Origin: an uncultured Myxococcales bacterium | GTDB taxonomy: Bacteria; Myxococcota_A; UBA9042 | NCBI GenBank assembly: GCA_903919145.1 | Contig: CAIXGW010000189.1 | Location: 1-47,702 of the forward strand | Length of the DNA stretch: 47,702 bases | Direction: 5' to 3' | Shown here: piece after piece, positions 17,487-26,064 of the stretch | Numbering within the stretch: position 1 is the first letter of the stretch | How the letters are laid out: every line of letters starts with the position of its first letter | Made by a program: the position numbers and the translations under genes | The notes under the pieces: model-generated | Told to the model about the DNA's origin: nothing | Databases searched by the model: none | What the model saw: only the letters and a program-made list of their open reading frames with translations

Positions 17487-20426
17487 TCAGGGTAGCTCAA
17501 GCACCGACTTGGACAGGCCGGGGCTGCCGTCCAGGCCAAAGGCACCGATCGACGGACCGCCCAGGCCGCCTTGCCCGCCAATCCCCAGAACTTTCATGTA
17601 GTTGCCCTTGGCAAGGCCGACACTGCTGCCCTTGGGAAAGCCGGCCAGGACCAAGAGAGAGGCCGGGCCGCCAGCGCCGCCGCCGCCGCCGCCGCCGTGG
17701 CCCCCCGCTCCGCCGTAGCCGCCGTTGCCGCCCTTGGAAGTGCAGAAAGTCTTTTGCTGGTCTTCTGCGCTGGAGCCGCCGCTGCCGCCGCTGCCCCCCG
17801 GACCGCCCGAGCCGGCCGGGCCGCCATTGCCGCCGGTGCCACCGCTGCCCGAGGCCAAGCTGTTGCCCCACAGGACCGGCAAGGAGCCAGCGCCGCCCGC
17901 CACCAGCAGAATCGCAAAGGATCCGCCGCCGGCCAGGCCGCCCTTGCCGCCAGAACCCGCGCAGCCGCCCGAGCCGCCGCCGCCGCCTGAGCCACCGATA
18001 TCGCTGAATTGACTGGTCGCCGTGGCGCAGTCGTGCACCTCGACGCCACCCGCCGCGCCGCCGCCGCCACCGCCAGAGCCCGGGCTGCCGTAGCCGCCAT
18101 CGCCCGCTGCGCTGGGCTGCCACAGGCCGTTTTGGATGCTGCCAGCTGACTCGGCGGCCCCGCTGCTGCCCGGGCTGCCCGCCGCTCCAGCGTTGCCGAT
18201 GACGCCGTCTGAGCCGTCGCGCGGCAAGACCGGCACAAGGCAGGTGTTGCAGCTGATGCCGCCCTTGCACTGGGTGACGGCGCCTTTGTTGGAGTCGATG
18301 TAGCTGTCAGCCCCCGAGGCACCGCCAGAGCCGCCTGAGCTGCCCGAGCCATTCTTGCCGACTTCTGAGGCCTTGGGTATCTGCAGGTACGGCTTGGAAG
18401 GGCACATGGGCGAAGGGGTTTCTTCATCCATCTGCGGGCAGACCGCCGAGCCGCCGGTTCCGCCGGAGACGTCGGTGTCGCCGCACAGGCGCACGCCGGG
18501 AGCCCCGCCGGCGTTGGCATCCGCTGGCGAACACTGGTCTTTGCCGATGTCATACGCGGGTTTGCCAGCCTTGCCCTCCAGCCCCGCCGAGCCGTTGGCT
18601 CCAGCTGCGCCCTGCACGCCGGTTGCCCCATCGGCGCCCAAGATCTGGCAGTAGGTGACCTGCAGCCTTGCATCGCAGCCGATCGACAGGACGCCATAGC
18701 TCGACTGGCCCGCCTGCTTGGCGTTGGCGGCCAAAAGGGTCATGCCGTCCAAGCGGGTGGGGGCGCCGCTGCCGCTGATGTTCAAGCAGCGCACGGCCCA
18801 GGCGGGGCCCTGGCTGGGGGCCACTGCGGCAATGGCGGACTGGTACAACACCGGGTCGCGGTTGGCAAAGCCCGGACCGTAGCCGCCGTAGACCGACACG
18901 GCTGCCACCAGGTCGACGCTGCCGCTGTAGACGCCTCCGCCCAGGTAGACGTCGCGCTTGCCGTGGATCACAGCCAATTCCAAAGCCTTGCCGATGGTCG
19001 CCACCGGCATTTGCAGCGTGCCGGGGTTGCCGTCCGCTCCGGTCTTGGCGGCAAAGATGGCGTTGCCGATCTCGCCGTCGATGCCGTCACAGTTCTGATC
19101 GACGCCATCGGGCTCGTCGGTGGCCGACAAAAACTGGCACTCGCAGCCGTTGCCAAGGCTGCCGTCCATGTCTACCCACGGCTTGGCGCAGCCCAGCACG
19201 CACACAGGTGCCGCGGCGGCGAATTCGCACTGGGCGGTGGTGTGGGGGCCGCTGGCGGCGCAGGCCTGACCGCAGCCGCCGCAGTGCGAGGCGCCTACAT
19301 ACTTGCCCTGAATCAAGAAATCCTCGTCGGTGCTGCCGTCGCAGTCGTCGTCGGCGCCGTTGCAGGTCTCGGTGACCATCGTTGGCAGGCACGCCCACCC
19401 CGCCGAGCCCTGGCAGGCGGTGGCGCCTTGGCACTGGCCGGTGGCGCCGCCTTGGCAGGGGCTGGCCGTCAGGCCGTCGTCGGTCAGGCCGTTGCAGTTG
19501 TCGTCGATGCCGTTGCATAGCTCGGTTTGGCCGGTGGGTTGGCAGAGGATGCCGGCGGCGCCCGCGCACACGGCGGTGCCGGGGCACTGCCCAGCGCTGC
19601 CGGCCTGGCAGAGCCCGCCGCCCAGGCCCTCGTCGGTTTGACCGTCGCAGTCGTCGTCCAGGCCGTTGCACAGCTCGGCTTTGGCTGGCGGGGCGCTGCA
19701 GGCTCCCCAGCCGCTGGCCGTACAGCTGCGCAGACCGGCGCAGGCCCCCAGCTCGGTGGCGGTGACGCAGGGCGCGCTCTTGCCAAGCTGGCTGGGCCCA
19801 CAGCTGCAGCTGCCGGTAGTCGGTTGGCACAGCGTGGGGCCGGCGGCGGTCGCGGACTCGCAGGTGTAGCCGGCTGGGCAGCTGGAGCCGCTCGCGCCGA
19901 CGACGCAGGGGATGCGGCAGAATTGGCCTTCAGGCTCTTGGCTGCACACGCCGCCCAGGCAGGTCAGGTCGCTGCTGCAAGGGGCGCAGGCAAAGGCGGC
20001 GTCGGCCACACACACGGGCAAGCCGTTCACCCCCTGGTCATAGCAGCTGTAGCCGGCGGGGCAGGGCGGGCAGCCACTGGTGGGCGTGGCCTCTGCCGGC
20101 GCATCCGCGGCAGCATCGGCTTCTTCATCGGCTTCTTCATCGGCCTGTGCATCCAGGACGGCGCTGGCGTCGCTGGGCAGCTCAGGCAATTCCATTGGCA
20201 CATCAAGACTATCTGCAAGCTGGTCCGGCCCTGTGTCCTGGCCGATCCGCCGATCGCCATCGCCCACGCCGTACTGGGTGTCGAGCTTGGACTCGGGGCC
20301 CACCACCACGCCGTCCACGGCCGTGAGCTCACTGCACGCCAGGCTGGCGAACAGAAAAACGCCAAGGATCAAGCGGCTGAGCCGCAGATCAGAGCGGGCG
20401 GTATGGGCTAAGAGGCGCAGCATCAT
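17487..20426 (-). CDS. Large lipoprotein with MopE-type Cys/Asp repeats, beta-helix segment and Gly-rich tail
   Basis: A 979-residue surface protein. The N-terminus is a signal peptide with lipobox SLAC (Cys31). An acidic linker follows (Glu/Asp/Ala, about 85-115), then a Cys-rich region with CPPCPAGYSC-type motifs. Three MopE-like repeats of the form CNGxDDDCDGxTDEG lie near 250-267, 300-317 and 351-369, and a weaker fourth near 440-452; these resemble Ca2+-binding loops. Residues about 460-600 (PGTLQMPVATIGKALELA, then GGGVYSGSV) look like the start of a DUF1565-type parallel beta-helix. The last 380 residues are Gly/Ser-rich, with collagen-like stretches. Function is unknown; adhesion or cell-surface display is a guess. 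Confidence 0.85.
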   Translation of the reverse strand: MMLRLLAHTARSDLRLSRLILGVFLFASLACSELTAVDGVVVGPESKLDTQYGVGDGDRRIGQDTGPDQLADSLDVPMELPELPSDASAVLDAQADEEADEEADAAADAPAEATPTSGCPPCPAGYSCYDQGVNGLPVCVADAAFACAPCSSDLTCLGGVCSQEPEGQFCRIPCVVGASGSSCPAGYTCESATAAGPTLCQPTTGSCSCGPSQLGKSAPCVTATELGACAGLRSCTASGWGACSAPPAKAELCNGLDDDCDGQTDEGLGGGLCQAGSAGQCPGTAVCAGAAGILCQPTGQTELCNGIDDNCNGLTDDGLTASPCQGGATGQCQGATACQGSAGWACLPTMVTETCNGADDDCDGSTDEDFLIQGKYVGASHCGGCGQACAASGPHTTAQCEFAAAAPVCVLGCAKPWVDMDGSLGNGCECQFLSATDEPDGVDQNCDGIDGEIGNAIFAAKTGADGNPGTLQMPVATIGKALELAVIHGKRDVYLGGGVYSGSVDLVAAVSVYGGYGPGFANRDPVLYQSAIAAVAPSQGPAWAVRCLNISGSGAPTRLDGMTLLAANAKQAGQSSYGVLSIGCDARLQVTYCQILGADGATGVQGAAGANGSAGLEGKAGKPAYDIGKDQCSPADANAGGAPGVRLCGDTDVSGGTGGSAVCPQMDEETPSPMCPSKPYLQIPKASEVGKNGSGSSGGSGGASGADSYIDSNKGAVTQCKGGISCNTCLVPVLPRDGSDGVIGNAGAAGSPGSSGAAESAGSIQNGLWQPSAAGDGGYGSPGSGGGGGGAAGGVEVHDCATATSQFSDIGGSGGGGGSGGCAGSGGKGGLAGGGSFAILLVAGGAGSLPVLWGNSLASGSGGTGGNGGPAGSGGPGGSGGSGGSSAEDQQKTFCTSKGGNGGYGGAGGHGGGGGGGAGGPASLLVLAGFPKGSSVGLAKGNYMKVLGIGGQGGLGGPSIGAFGLDGSPGLSKSVLELP

Positions 20427-20503
20427 CCGCCAAGGTTAGCGGCTGCGCACGGCCATTGCCAGCGCCGGGGCCAGGCTGGGCAGAAAAGCGCGGCGAAATA
20501 GGC

Positions 20504-20833
20504 CTATTTGGGCCAGCGGCAGGGTGTCCAGCTGCGGTGTTCGAGCTTGGCAAAACCGCCTTCGATGAGCCGATCCATCTCGTCATAGATCCGCGTCATC
20601 TCTGGGGAACTGGCCTTCTGGCTCACCCGCTGGTAGTGCGACCAGGAGTCGTAGCCGTGCAGCTCGGTAAAGCCCCACGGGTCCTCTTCCTGTACCCACA
20701 CTTCAAAGGCGTTCAGGCCCATGTCGAGCACATGGCCGCGGACTTCGGCAAGCAGTTCCAACATGCGCGGCCGGTGGATGGGGTCGACCCGGTAGCGGTA
20801 CTCGACGATGTAGTCCCCCAGCTTGCTGGACAT
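20504..20833 (-). CDS. Small dimeric alpha/beta-barrel-like protein
   Basis: A 109-residue cytoplasmic protein. The pattern YIVEYRYRVDP, then a helix, then FEVWVQEEDPWGFTELHGYDSWSHYQRVSQ resembles the ferredoxin-like domains of the antibiotic-biosynthesis-monooxygenase/NIPSNAP type and the extra domain on some MFS exporters. No active-site residue can be assigned. The ATG has a strong ribosome-binding site (AAAGGAG, 20845-20839). The upstream open frame reaching 20950 runs through the structured repeat and was not used. It follows ssb on the same strand, with copy B of the repeat between them. Confidence 0.75.
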   Translation of the reverse strand: MSSKLGDYIVEYRYRVDPIHRPRMLELLAEVRGHVLDMGLNAFEVWVQEEDPWGFTELHGYDSWSHYQRVSQKASSPEMTRIYDEMDRLIEGGFAKLEHRSWTPCRWPK

Positions 20834-20852
20834 GGGCGCTCCTTTCTGGGCG

Positions 20853-21000
20853 GGTGGCCAGTACCCCAAACCCCAAACCCCAATTTTGCTCGGTGTTTCG
20901 CAACGGACTGGCTTTGGGGCACGCAAAGCCTCCCAAGCAGTCGTACCCACGACCTGTGAACAAGAACCGGCGGTAACTCGTAGCGAATGGGCGGTCTTGC
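20853..21000 (-). repeat. Structured intergenic repeat, copy B
   Basis: Diverged copy of 121-259, read on the minus strand. It begins with CAAGACC 4 nt after the ssb TAG stop, the same offset as copy A has from its upstream TAG. It shares the 20-nt core (20970-20951) and ends at TACTGGCCACC just before the ribosome-binding site of the 109-residue protein. The long hairpin is kept, with GTGCCCCAAA pairing with TTTGGGGTAC. The inner stem has changed on both sides (TTGC/GCAA instead of GTTCGT/ACGAAC), which supports a folded RNA or DNA. The right arm carries three runs GGGG-TTT-GGGG-TTT-GGGG. Confidence 0.8.
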
Positions 21001-21003
21001 GTC

Positions 21004-21510
21004 CTAAAACGGAATGTCGTCTTCGGGGGGGCCAAAGTCGTCGCCGCCCATGCCGGGGGCGGGCTCGCTGCCGCGGCTGGGAGCGGGCCGGCCACCACCG
21101 CCGCCACCGCCGCCACCACCACCGCCACCACCACCGCCACCACCGCCGCCACCACCACCAGACTCGCCAGCGCCGTCGGGCTTGTTGCCGACAAACTGAA
21201 TTGTGTCAGCCATGATCTTGGTTTTCAGGCGCTTTTGGCCCTCTTTGTCGGTCCACTCGTCATTCTGCAGCCGCCCCTCGACGTAGACCTCCCGGCCTTT
21301 GGCGAGGTAGCGCTCGCAGAATTCCGCTTGCTTGTCCCATACTTCGACAGAGAACCAGTCGGTCCGCTCTTGGCGCTGACCAGCCTTGTCGGTCCAGCCG
21401 CGGGTCACGGCGAGGCGCAGTTCGGTCACGGCGCGGTTGGCTTGGGTGTAGCGAAGCTCTGGCTGGTTGCCTAATCGCCCGATAAGAATCACTTTGTTGA
21501 CGTTGGCCAT
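21004..21510 (-). CDS. ssb: Single-stranded DNA-binding protein
   Basis: Binds single-stranded DNA in replication and repair. Residues 1-110 are the OB fold (MANVNKVILIGRLG, then ELRYTQ, DWFSVEVW, YLAKGREVYVEGRL). The protein ends in the conserved acidic tip DDIPF that recruits partner proteins. The linker is odd: a run of 23 Gly (residues 118-140). AGGAG precedes the ATG. Gene length (168 residues) is normal. Confidence 0.97.
   Translation of the reverse strand: MANVNKVILIGRLGNQPELRYTQANRAVTELRLAVTRGWTDKAGQRQERTDWFSVEVWDKQAEFCERYLAKGREVYVEGRLQNDEWTDKEGQKRLKTKIMADTIQFVGNKPDGAGESGGGGGGGGGGGGGGGGGGGGGGGRPAPSRGSEPAPGMGGDDFGPPEDDIPF
21091..21159 (-). repeat. GGN triplet repeat encoding 23 Gly in ssb
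   Basis: Twenty-three consecutive glycine codons, alternating GGT and GGC. A tract of this kind may change length by replication slippage; the reading frame would stay open, so only linker length would vary. Confidence 0.9.
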
Positions 21511-21534
21511 GTTGATCTCCTGGTCAGGGCCGTG

Positions 21535-21563
21535 AGCATAAGGCCACGCTCTCGGCAGCGCAA
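21535..21563 (-). promoter_or_regulatory. Candidate ssb promoter
   Basis: Minus-strand TTGCGC (21563-21558), 17 nt, TATGCT (21540-21535), 25 nt before the ssb ATG. The -10 matches the consensus at four of six positions; the -35 is weak. Confidence 0.28.
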
Positions 21564-21658
21564 CCTGCGCGAAAAAGCCTTGGCGTTAGGCGGCTGGCGC
21601 GGCCATGCGCAGTGCGCTATCTTGCGCCCTGGGCGGAGAACCGTCGGGTGCGGGGGAC

Positions 21659-22714
21659 ATGGCCGAGCGTCGCAGGCGAACAGTGGTTTTCCAAGACAGC
21701 GACGCGCTGCAGACGCTGTGCGGCCAGCGCGATGACAACCTGCACTGGATCGAGCAGAGACTTGCCGTTCAAATCCTGCCGCGGGGTAGCGAGTTGCACG
21801 TCTACGGCGACGGTGACGAGGTCGACCTGGCCAGCGAAGTCTTGTCCGCTGCCTATGTTCACGCCTTGGCCGGTCAAGACGTCGACTTGCCGGTGTTGCA
21901 GCAGGCGATGACCCGCTACGGTCCCAAGCGCGTGGTGGGTGGCGAGGTTGCCCGTCTAGAGGTGGCCCCGCGCGGTGGCACGGTGCGCAACTTGGCGGCT
22001 GCGCGATCGCGGGTGCTGGCCCGCAGCGAAGAGGCGCCAGAGAGCCTGGACGGGGCACGGCTGGTCCAGCCGCGCACTGCCGGCCAAGCGGCCTACTTTG
22101 AAGCGATTCGCGACCACGACCTGACCTTTGGCGTTGGGCCTGCTGGCAGCGGCAAGACGTGGCTGGCTGTGGCTTCGGCCATGGGGGCGTTGCAGCGCCG
22201 CGAGGTCAAGCGGCTGATACTGACCAGGCCCGCCGTAGAAGCTGGCGAGCACCTGGGCTTCTTGCCCGGCGACCTGCGCGAAAAGGTCAGCCCCTATCTG
22301 CGCCCGCTGTACGACGCCCTGGGCGACATGCTCGACGCCGACAAGCTGGAGCGCATGCTGGAGCGCGGCCAAATTGAAGCCGCACCTTTGGCCTTTATGC
22401 GCGGCCGTACCCTTGCCAATGCCTTTGTGGTGCTTGACGAAGCGCAGAATTGCACCGTTGAGCAGATGCTGATGCTGCTGACCCGCATGGGCGAGCACAC
22501 CAAGATGGTGGTCACCGGCGACCCGACCCAGAGCGATCTGAAGTACGGCCAGCGCAGCGGCCTGGACCACGCGCTGCGGGTGCTGCAGGGTGTGCCGGGC
22601 ATTGCGATCCAGCGGCTGGGCAGAGAAGACATTGTCCGCCACCCCCTGGTGGGTCGGATCGTCGATGCCTACGAAGCCGACCGGGCCCGAGCCGCCGCAG
22701 AAGGTCAAAGGTGA
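21659..22714 (+). CDS. phoH: PhoH-family ATPase
   Basis: A 351-residue cytoplasmic protein with a KH-like N-terminal part and a PhoH P-loop ATPase domain: Walker A GPAGSGKT at 160-167, the motif LTRPAVEAGEHLGFLPGD, Walker B VVLDEAQN and VVTGDPTQ. It is linked to RNA metabolism in several bacteria but its exact role is unsettled. The ATG at 21659 has a purine-rich stretch directly upstream at tight spacing; an ATG at 21605 is a possible alternative. It overlaps the next gene by 4 nt in the conserved order phoH-pgpH-ybeY. Confidence 0.92.
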   Translation: MAERRRRTVVFQDSDALQTLCGQRDDNLHWIEQRLAVQILPRGSELHVYGDGDEVDLASEVLSAAYVHALAGQDVDLPVLQQAMTRYGPKRVVGGEVARLEVAPRGGTVRNLAAARSRVLARSEEAPESLDGARLVQPRTAGQAAYFEAIRDHDLTFGVGPAGSGKTWLAVASAMGALQRREVKRLILTRPAVEAGEHLGFLPGDLREKVSPYLRPLYDALGDMLDADKLERMLERGQIEAAPLAFMRGRTLANAFVVLDEAQNCTVEQMLMLLTRMGEHTKMVVTGDPTQSDLKYGQRSGLDHALRVLQGVPGIAIQRLGREDIVRHPLVGRIVDAYEADRARAAAEGQR

Positions 22715-25488
22715 TCGGCCGCCGCCCAGCGTCCTCGGCCAGCGGCGTTCCCGGCGAATCGCGGGAAGCGCGGCTGCGCAAGGCTCTGGGGCGGCGCAAG
22801 TGGGCGGTCGGCCTGGCTGCCATGGTCGCTTGGGCGCTGCTGGTCCTGCTGATTGGCCCCAGCCGCCCGGTGGCCGAGCCGCCAGCACTGGGTCCGGCGC
22901 GGCGAGACTACCTGGCGGTGATCGACTTCCAGGCGCAAGAGACGCTGCCGGACCTGAACCAGCGGCTGGACAGCGCTGTCAGCGCAGTGGCGATCCACTA
23001 TGCGTTTGACTCGGCTGCCGCGGGCCGGCGGGTCAAGGCGATGCACGATGCCTTTCGCTTGGTCCGGCCGCGCTATCGGCTGTACATCGCCGCGCGCGAT
23101 CGCCTGACCGACTCCAAGGGCGAGCCGCCGCCTTTTGCCTCGGCAGCACCGGCCGTGGATGCAGACAGGCTCAAGGACGGCAAAGCCAGCGATGCCAAAG
23201 AGCCCAAGCCCAAAGCCGGAGCCGCCAAGCCGGCCACCCCGCCGCGCCTGGAGAAAAAAGACGAACTGCTGGCCCTCGACAAGTCTTTTGCCGAGGAAAT
23301 GGCCAAGCTGCGCCCAGACTTTGAGGCGATGACTGCCGCGCGGCGCAGCGAGCTCGGACCCGACGTGTTCAGCGCCCTGGCGCAGATCGGCTTTGCCGAG
23401 GAGGCCGAGCTGCTGCTGGCCGATGTCGCCCAAGTGCTTCTTTCGCTGCGGATTGTCCGCGACCACGAGCGCTTTGACGATGATCTGGGCCGCGGGGTGC
23501 TCGACACCTCGTCGGGCGTGCGGATGGCCGCCAAGATGCCTCACGACGAGGTGATTGGCGTAGACGACGCTCTGCGGCGCGCCGAGACCTATGTGATCGA
23601 GTTTGTGCGGCAAAAGCGACCGTCGCGCTTTGACGAGCCGGTCCTGCAGGCGGCGCTGCGGTCGCTGGCGCGGGCCATGGTCGAGCCCACTTATGCCCGC
23701 GATATCCAGGCCACCCGCCAGGCGGAGGAGGCGGGCCGCGCCGCTGTGCAAAAGACCCGCACGGTCTCGATTGGCAAGGGGCTGCCCGTGGTCAAGCAAG
23801 GTGAGCTGGTCACGCCGGACATTCAGGCGCGTCTGTCTCTGATGTGGCAGCTGGCGCCCAGCGAGCCGGCGCTGCAGTCCTATGCCGCCAGCGGCCTGCT
23901 GCTGGGCCTGGTCTTGCTGCTGTTTGCCACATTTGCCCGCCGCCACTTGCACCACTTCCGCCACCGCCCCCGCGACGCGCTGCTGCTGGCGGCGATCCTG
24001 TTGGTCCACGCGGCGACCCTGCGCGCGGTGCTTGCCATCGGGCCGTTTGTACAAGACGCGGCGCCGCTGGCCACGCCAATTGTGTGGATGTCGGCGCTGC
24101 CGCACGCGCTTGGTCCGGCGCTGGCTACGCTTTTTCTCAAGCCGTTCACTGCGGCGCCGTTTGCCATCCTGTGCTCGGTGGTGGCTGCGCTGATGGTCTA
24201 CAACGCCCCGATCGGCCAGACCGACGAGTCGGCCGTGGCGATGGCCGCCGTGCTGGCCTTGGTGGTGGGGTTGGCCGGCGTGCAGGCGACGCGGCAATTC
24301 CGCCAGCGCTCAGACCTGGCTCGCGGGACTCTGACCATCAGCTCGTTTGGCGCGGCGGCTTCTTTTGCCGTGGGGCTGTTGACCGCCCCTGGCGACCTGA
24401 CGTGGCTGGACCCGCGGCTGGGGCTGAGTGCGGTCGCCGGCGTCGGCTCGGGCGTCCTGACCTACTTGCTTTTGGCGGCAGTCACGCCGATTTTCGAGTC
24501 GATTTTCAATCGCTTGACCGACATCAAGCTGGTCGAGCTCGCCTCGATGAACCACCCGGCGCTGCGCTTGCTGGCCACCGAAGCGCCGGGCACCTTTACC
24601 CACTCGGTCATGGTCGGCAACCTCGCCCAGGCGGCCGCGGACGCGATTGGCGCCAACGGTCTGCTGGCCCGCGTGGGCGCGTACTACCACGACCTGGGCA
24701 AGACCCGGGCCCCGCGCTACTTTGCAGAGAACCAGGCCGGCGAAAACCCCCACGACCGGCTCAAGCCCCACTTGTCGGCCCTGATCATCAAGGCCCACGT
24801 CAAAGACGGCATCAAAATTCTCAAGGAATTTGGCCTACCAGATGAGATCATCGACTTTGTGCCGCAGCACCACGGCACCAGCCTGATTGCCCACTTCTTT
24901 CACCGCGCAGAGAGAGAGCGCGAAAATGACGAGGAAATTCTTGAGTCGGACTTCCGCTACCCGGGGCCCAAGCCGCAGCGCAGAGAGACCGCGCTGTTGA
25001 TGCTGGCCGACGCGGTCGAGGCCGCGGCCAAAGCGCTCTCTGAGCCCAATCCGGTGCGACTGCACGCCCTGGTCAAGCGCATCATTGCCCAAAAGACGGA
25101 AGACAGTCAGTTTGACGAGTGCGACCTGACCCTGCGCGAGCTTGCCCAAGTGGAAGACGCTTTTGTCAAGGCTTTGATGGGGATCCACCATGTTCGCCCG
25201 GTGTACCTAGGGCCGGCCACCTCGCCGCGTCAGACCAGCCAGGCCAATACGCTGGCCGCAGACGAGGTGCGTCGGGCTGCCTTGCTGGCAGACGGCGGCG
25301 TGGGCGTTCCCTCCAAGCGCAGTCACGCCCTGCTCAGTGGCTCGGCGCCGACGTCGCAGCACACCCAAGTTTCGCCGCTAGAGCCGCCGGCCCCGCCTCA
25401 GGCGCCCACCGCCGTGGTGGCCAGCTCGGCCGCGCCGCTGGTGGTGGCCAAGGCAGCCACCGGTCGCATCCACGACATCAAGCCCTGA
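22711..25488 (+). CDS. pgpH: 7TM-HD phosphodiesterase, PgpH-like (c-di-AMP hydrolase)
   Basis: A 925-residue membrane enzyme. There is one membrane segment at about 32-49, a large extracytoplasmic 7TMR-HDED domain (about 55-390, with a Lys/Pro/Ala-rich insert near 150-180), a bundle of seven membrane segments (about 390-600), then a cytoplasmic HD domain. HD is at His660-Asp661 in YYHDLGK, with HSVMVGNL before it and further His/Asp ligands after it. Relatives in other bacteria hydrolyse c-di-AMP. The tail after residue 830 is Pro/Ala-rich. The GTG start overlaps the phoH stop (GTGA). Since cdaA is in the same window, a c-di-AMP role is likely. Confidence 0.88.
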   Translation: MIGRRPASSASGVPGESREARLRKALGRRKWAVGLAAMVAWALLVLLIGPSRPVAEPPALGPARRDYLAVIDFQAQETLPDLNQRLDSAVSAVAIHYAFDSAAAGRRVKAMHDAFRLVRPRYRLYIAARDRLTDSKGEPPPFASAAPAVDADRLKDGKASDAKEPKPKAGAAKPATPPRLEKKDELLALDKSFAEEMAKLRPDFEAMTAARRSELGPDVFSALAQIGFAEEAELLLADVAQVLLSLRIVRDHERFDDDLGRGVLDTSSGVRMAAKMPHDEVIGVDDALRRAETYVIEFVRQKRPSRFDEPVLQAALRSLARAMVEPTYARDIQATRQAEEAGRAAVQKTRTVSIGKGLPVVKQGELVTPDIQARLSLMWQLAPSEPALQSYAASGLLLGLVLLLFATFARRHLHHFRHRPRDALLLAAILLVHAATLRAVLAIGPFVQDAAPLATPIVWMSALPHALGPALATLFLKPFTAAPFAILCSVVAALMVYNAPIGQTDESAVAMAAVLALVVGLAGVQATRQFRQRSDLARGTLTISSFGAAASFAVGLLTAPGDLTWLDPRLGLSAVAGVGSGVLTYLLLAAVTPIFESIFNRLTDIKLVELASMNHPALRLLATEAPGTFTHSVMVGNLAQAAADAIGANGLLARVGAYYHDLGKTRAPRYFAENQAGENPHDRLKPHLSALIIKAHVKDGIKILKEFGLPDEIIDFVPQHHGTSLIAHFFHRAERERENDEEILESDFRYPGPKPQRRETALLMLADAVEAAAKALSEPNPVRLHALVKRIIAQKTEDSQFDECDLTLRELAQVEDAFVKALMGIHHVRPVYLGPATSPRQTSQANTLAADEVRRAALLADGGVGVPSKRSHALLSGSAPTSQHTQVSPLEPPAPPQAPTAVVASSAAPLVVAKAATGRIHDIKP

Positions 25489-25524
25489 GCGGCTTGGTGC
25501 TTGACCCCCGCAGAGAGGTGCGCC

Positions 25525-26028
25525 GTGCCAGTGCTTTTGGACAACCGCCACCGCCAGCTCAAGGTCGATCAGCGCCAGCTGGCCACGCACCTGCGCAAGT
25601 GCCTGGCGACCCTGGGGCGGCACCGCGCAGAGCTGTCGGTCAGCCTGGTCGATGACGAGGAAATTCACCAGCTCAACAAGCAGTTCCGTGCGGTCGATAG
25701 CGTGACCGACGTGCTCAGCTTTGCCATGGAAGAAGGAGAGAGCCTTCCGGGCATGCCTGTTGAATTGCTGGGCGATGTCGTCATTTCTTTGGACACGGCC
25801 CTGCGCCAGGCCCAAGAGCTGGCGAGTCAGCAGCAGCTGCCCGACTACGCGCTGCGCCAGGAGGTGTGGTTCCTGGCCACCCATGGGCTGCTGCATTTGT
25901 TGGGCTTTGACCACCAGTCGCCCGACGAGGCCGAGGAAATGGAAGGCCTGGAGCGCAAGCTGATGGAGGGCGTCAGCACCGCCGACCTGCATGGCTATGA
26001 CCGCACTGCCCACGCCAAGGCAGGCTGA
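25525..26028 (+). CDS. ybeY: Endoribonuclease YbeY
   Basis: Metal-dependent RNase for 16S rRNA 3'-end maturation and ribosome quality control. The 167 residues contain the zinc motif HGLLHLLGFDH with His120, His124 and His130, and the conserved TDVLSF. A GTG start with AGAGAGG upstream was chosen; an in-frame TTG lies eight codons earlier. Third gene in the conserved phoH-pgpH-ybeY order, 36 nt after pgpH. Confidence 0.94.
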   Translation: MPVLLDNRHRQLKVDQRQLATHLRKCLATLGRHRAELSVSLVDDEEIHQLNKQFRAVDSVTDVLSFAMEEGESLPGMPVELLGDVVISLDTALRQAQELASQQQLPDYALRQEVWFLATHGLLHLLGFDHQSPDEAEEMEGLERKLMEGVSTADLHGYDRTAHAKAG

Positions 26029-26064
26029 GCAAGGCCAGGTGCGCTTTGAGCCATTGGCTGCGCT

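Noticed and set aside
21061-21170. CRISPR-like short repeats
   Set aside because: These are GGN codons for polyglycine in ssb, with no spacers.
22705-24297. Open frame of 530 codons opposite the PgpH-like gene
   Set aside because: Antisense to a well-supported gene and no recognisable product.
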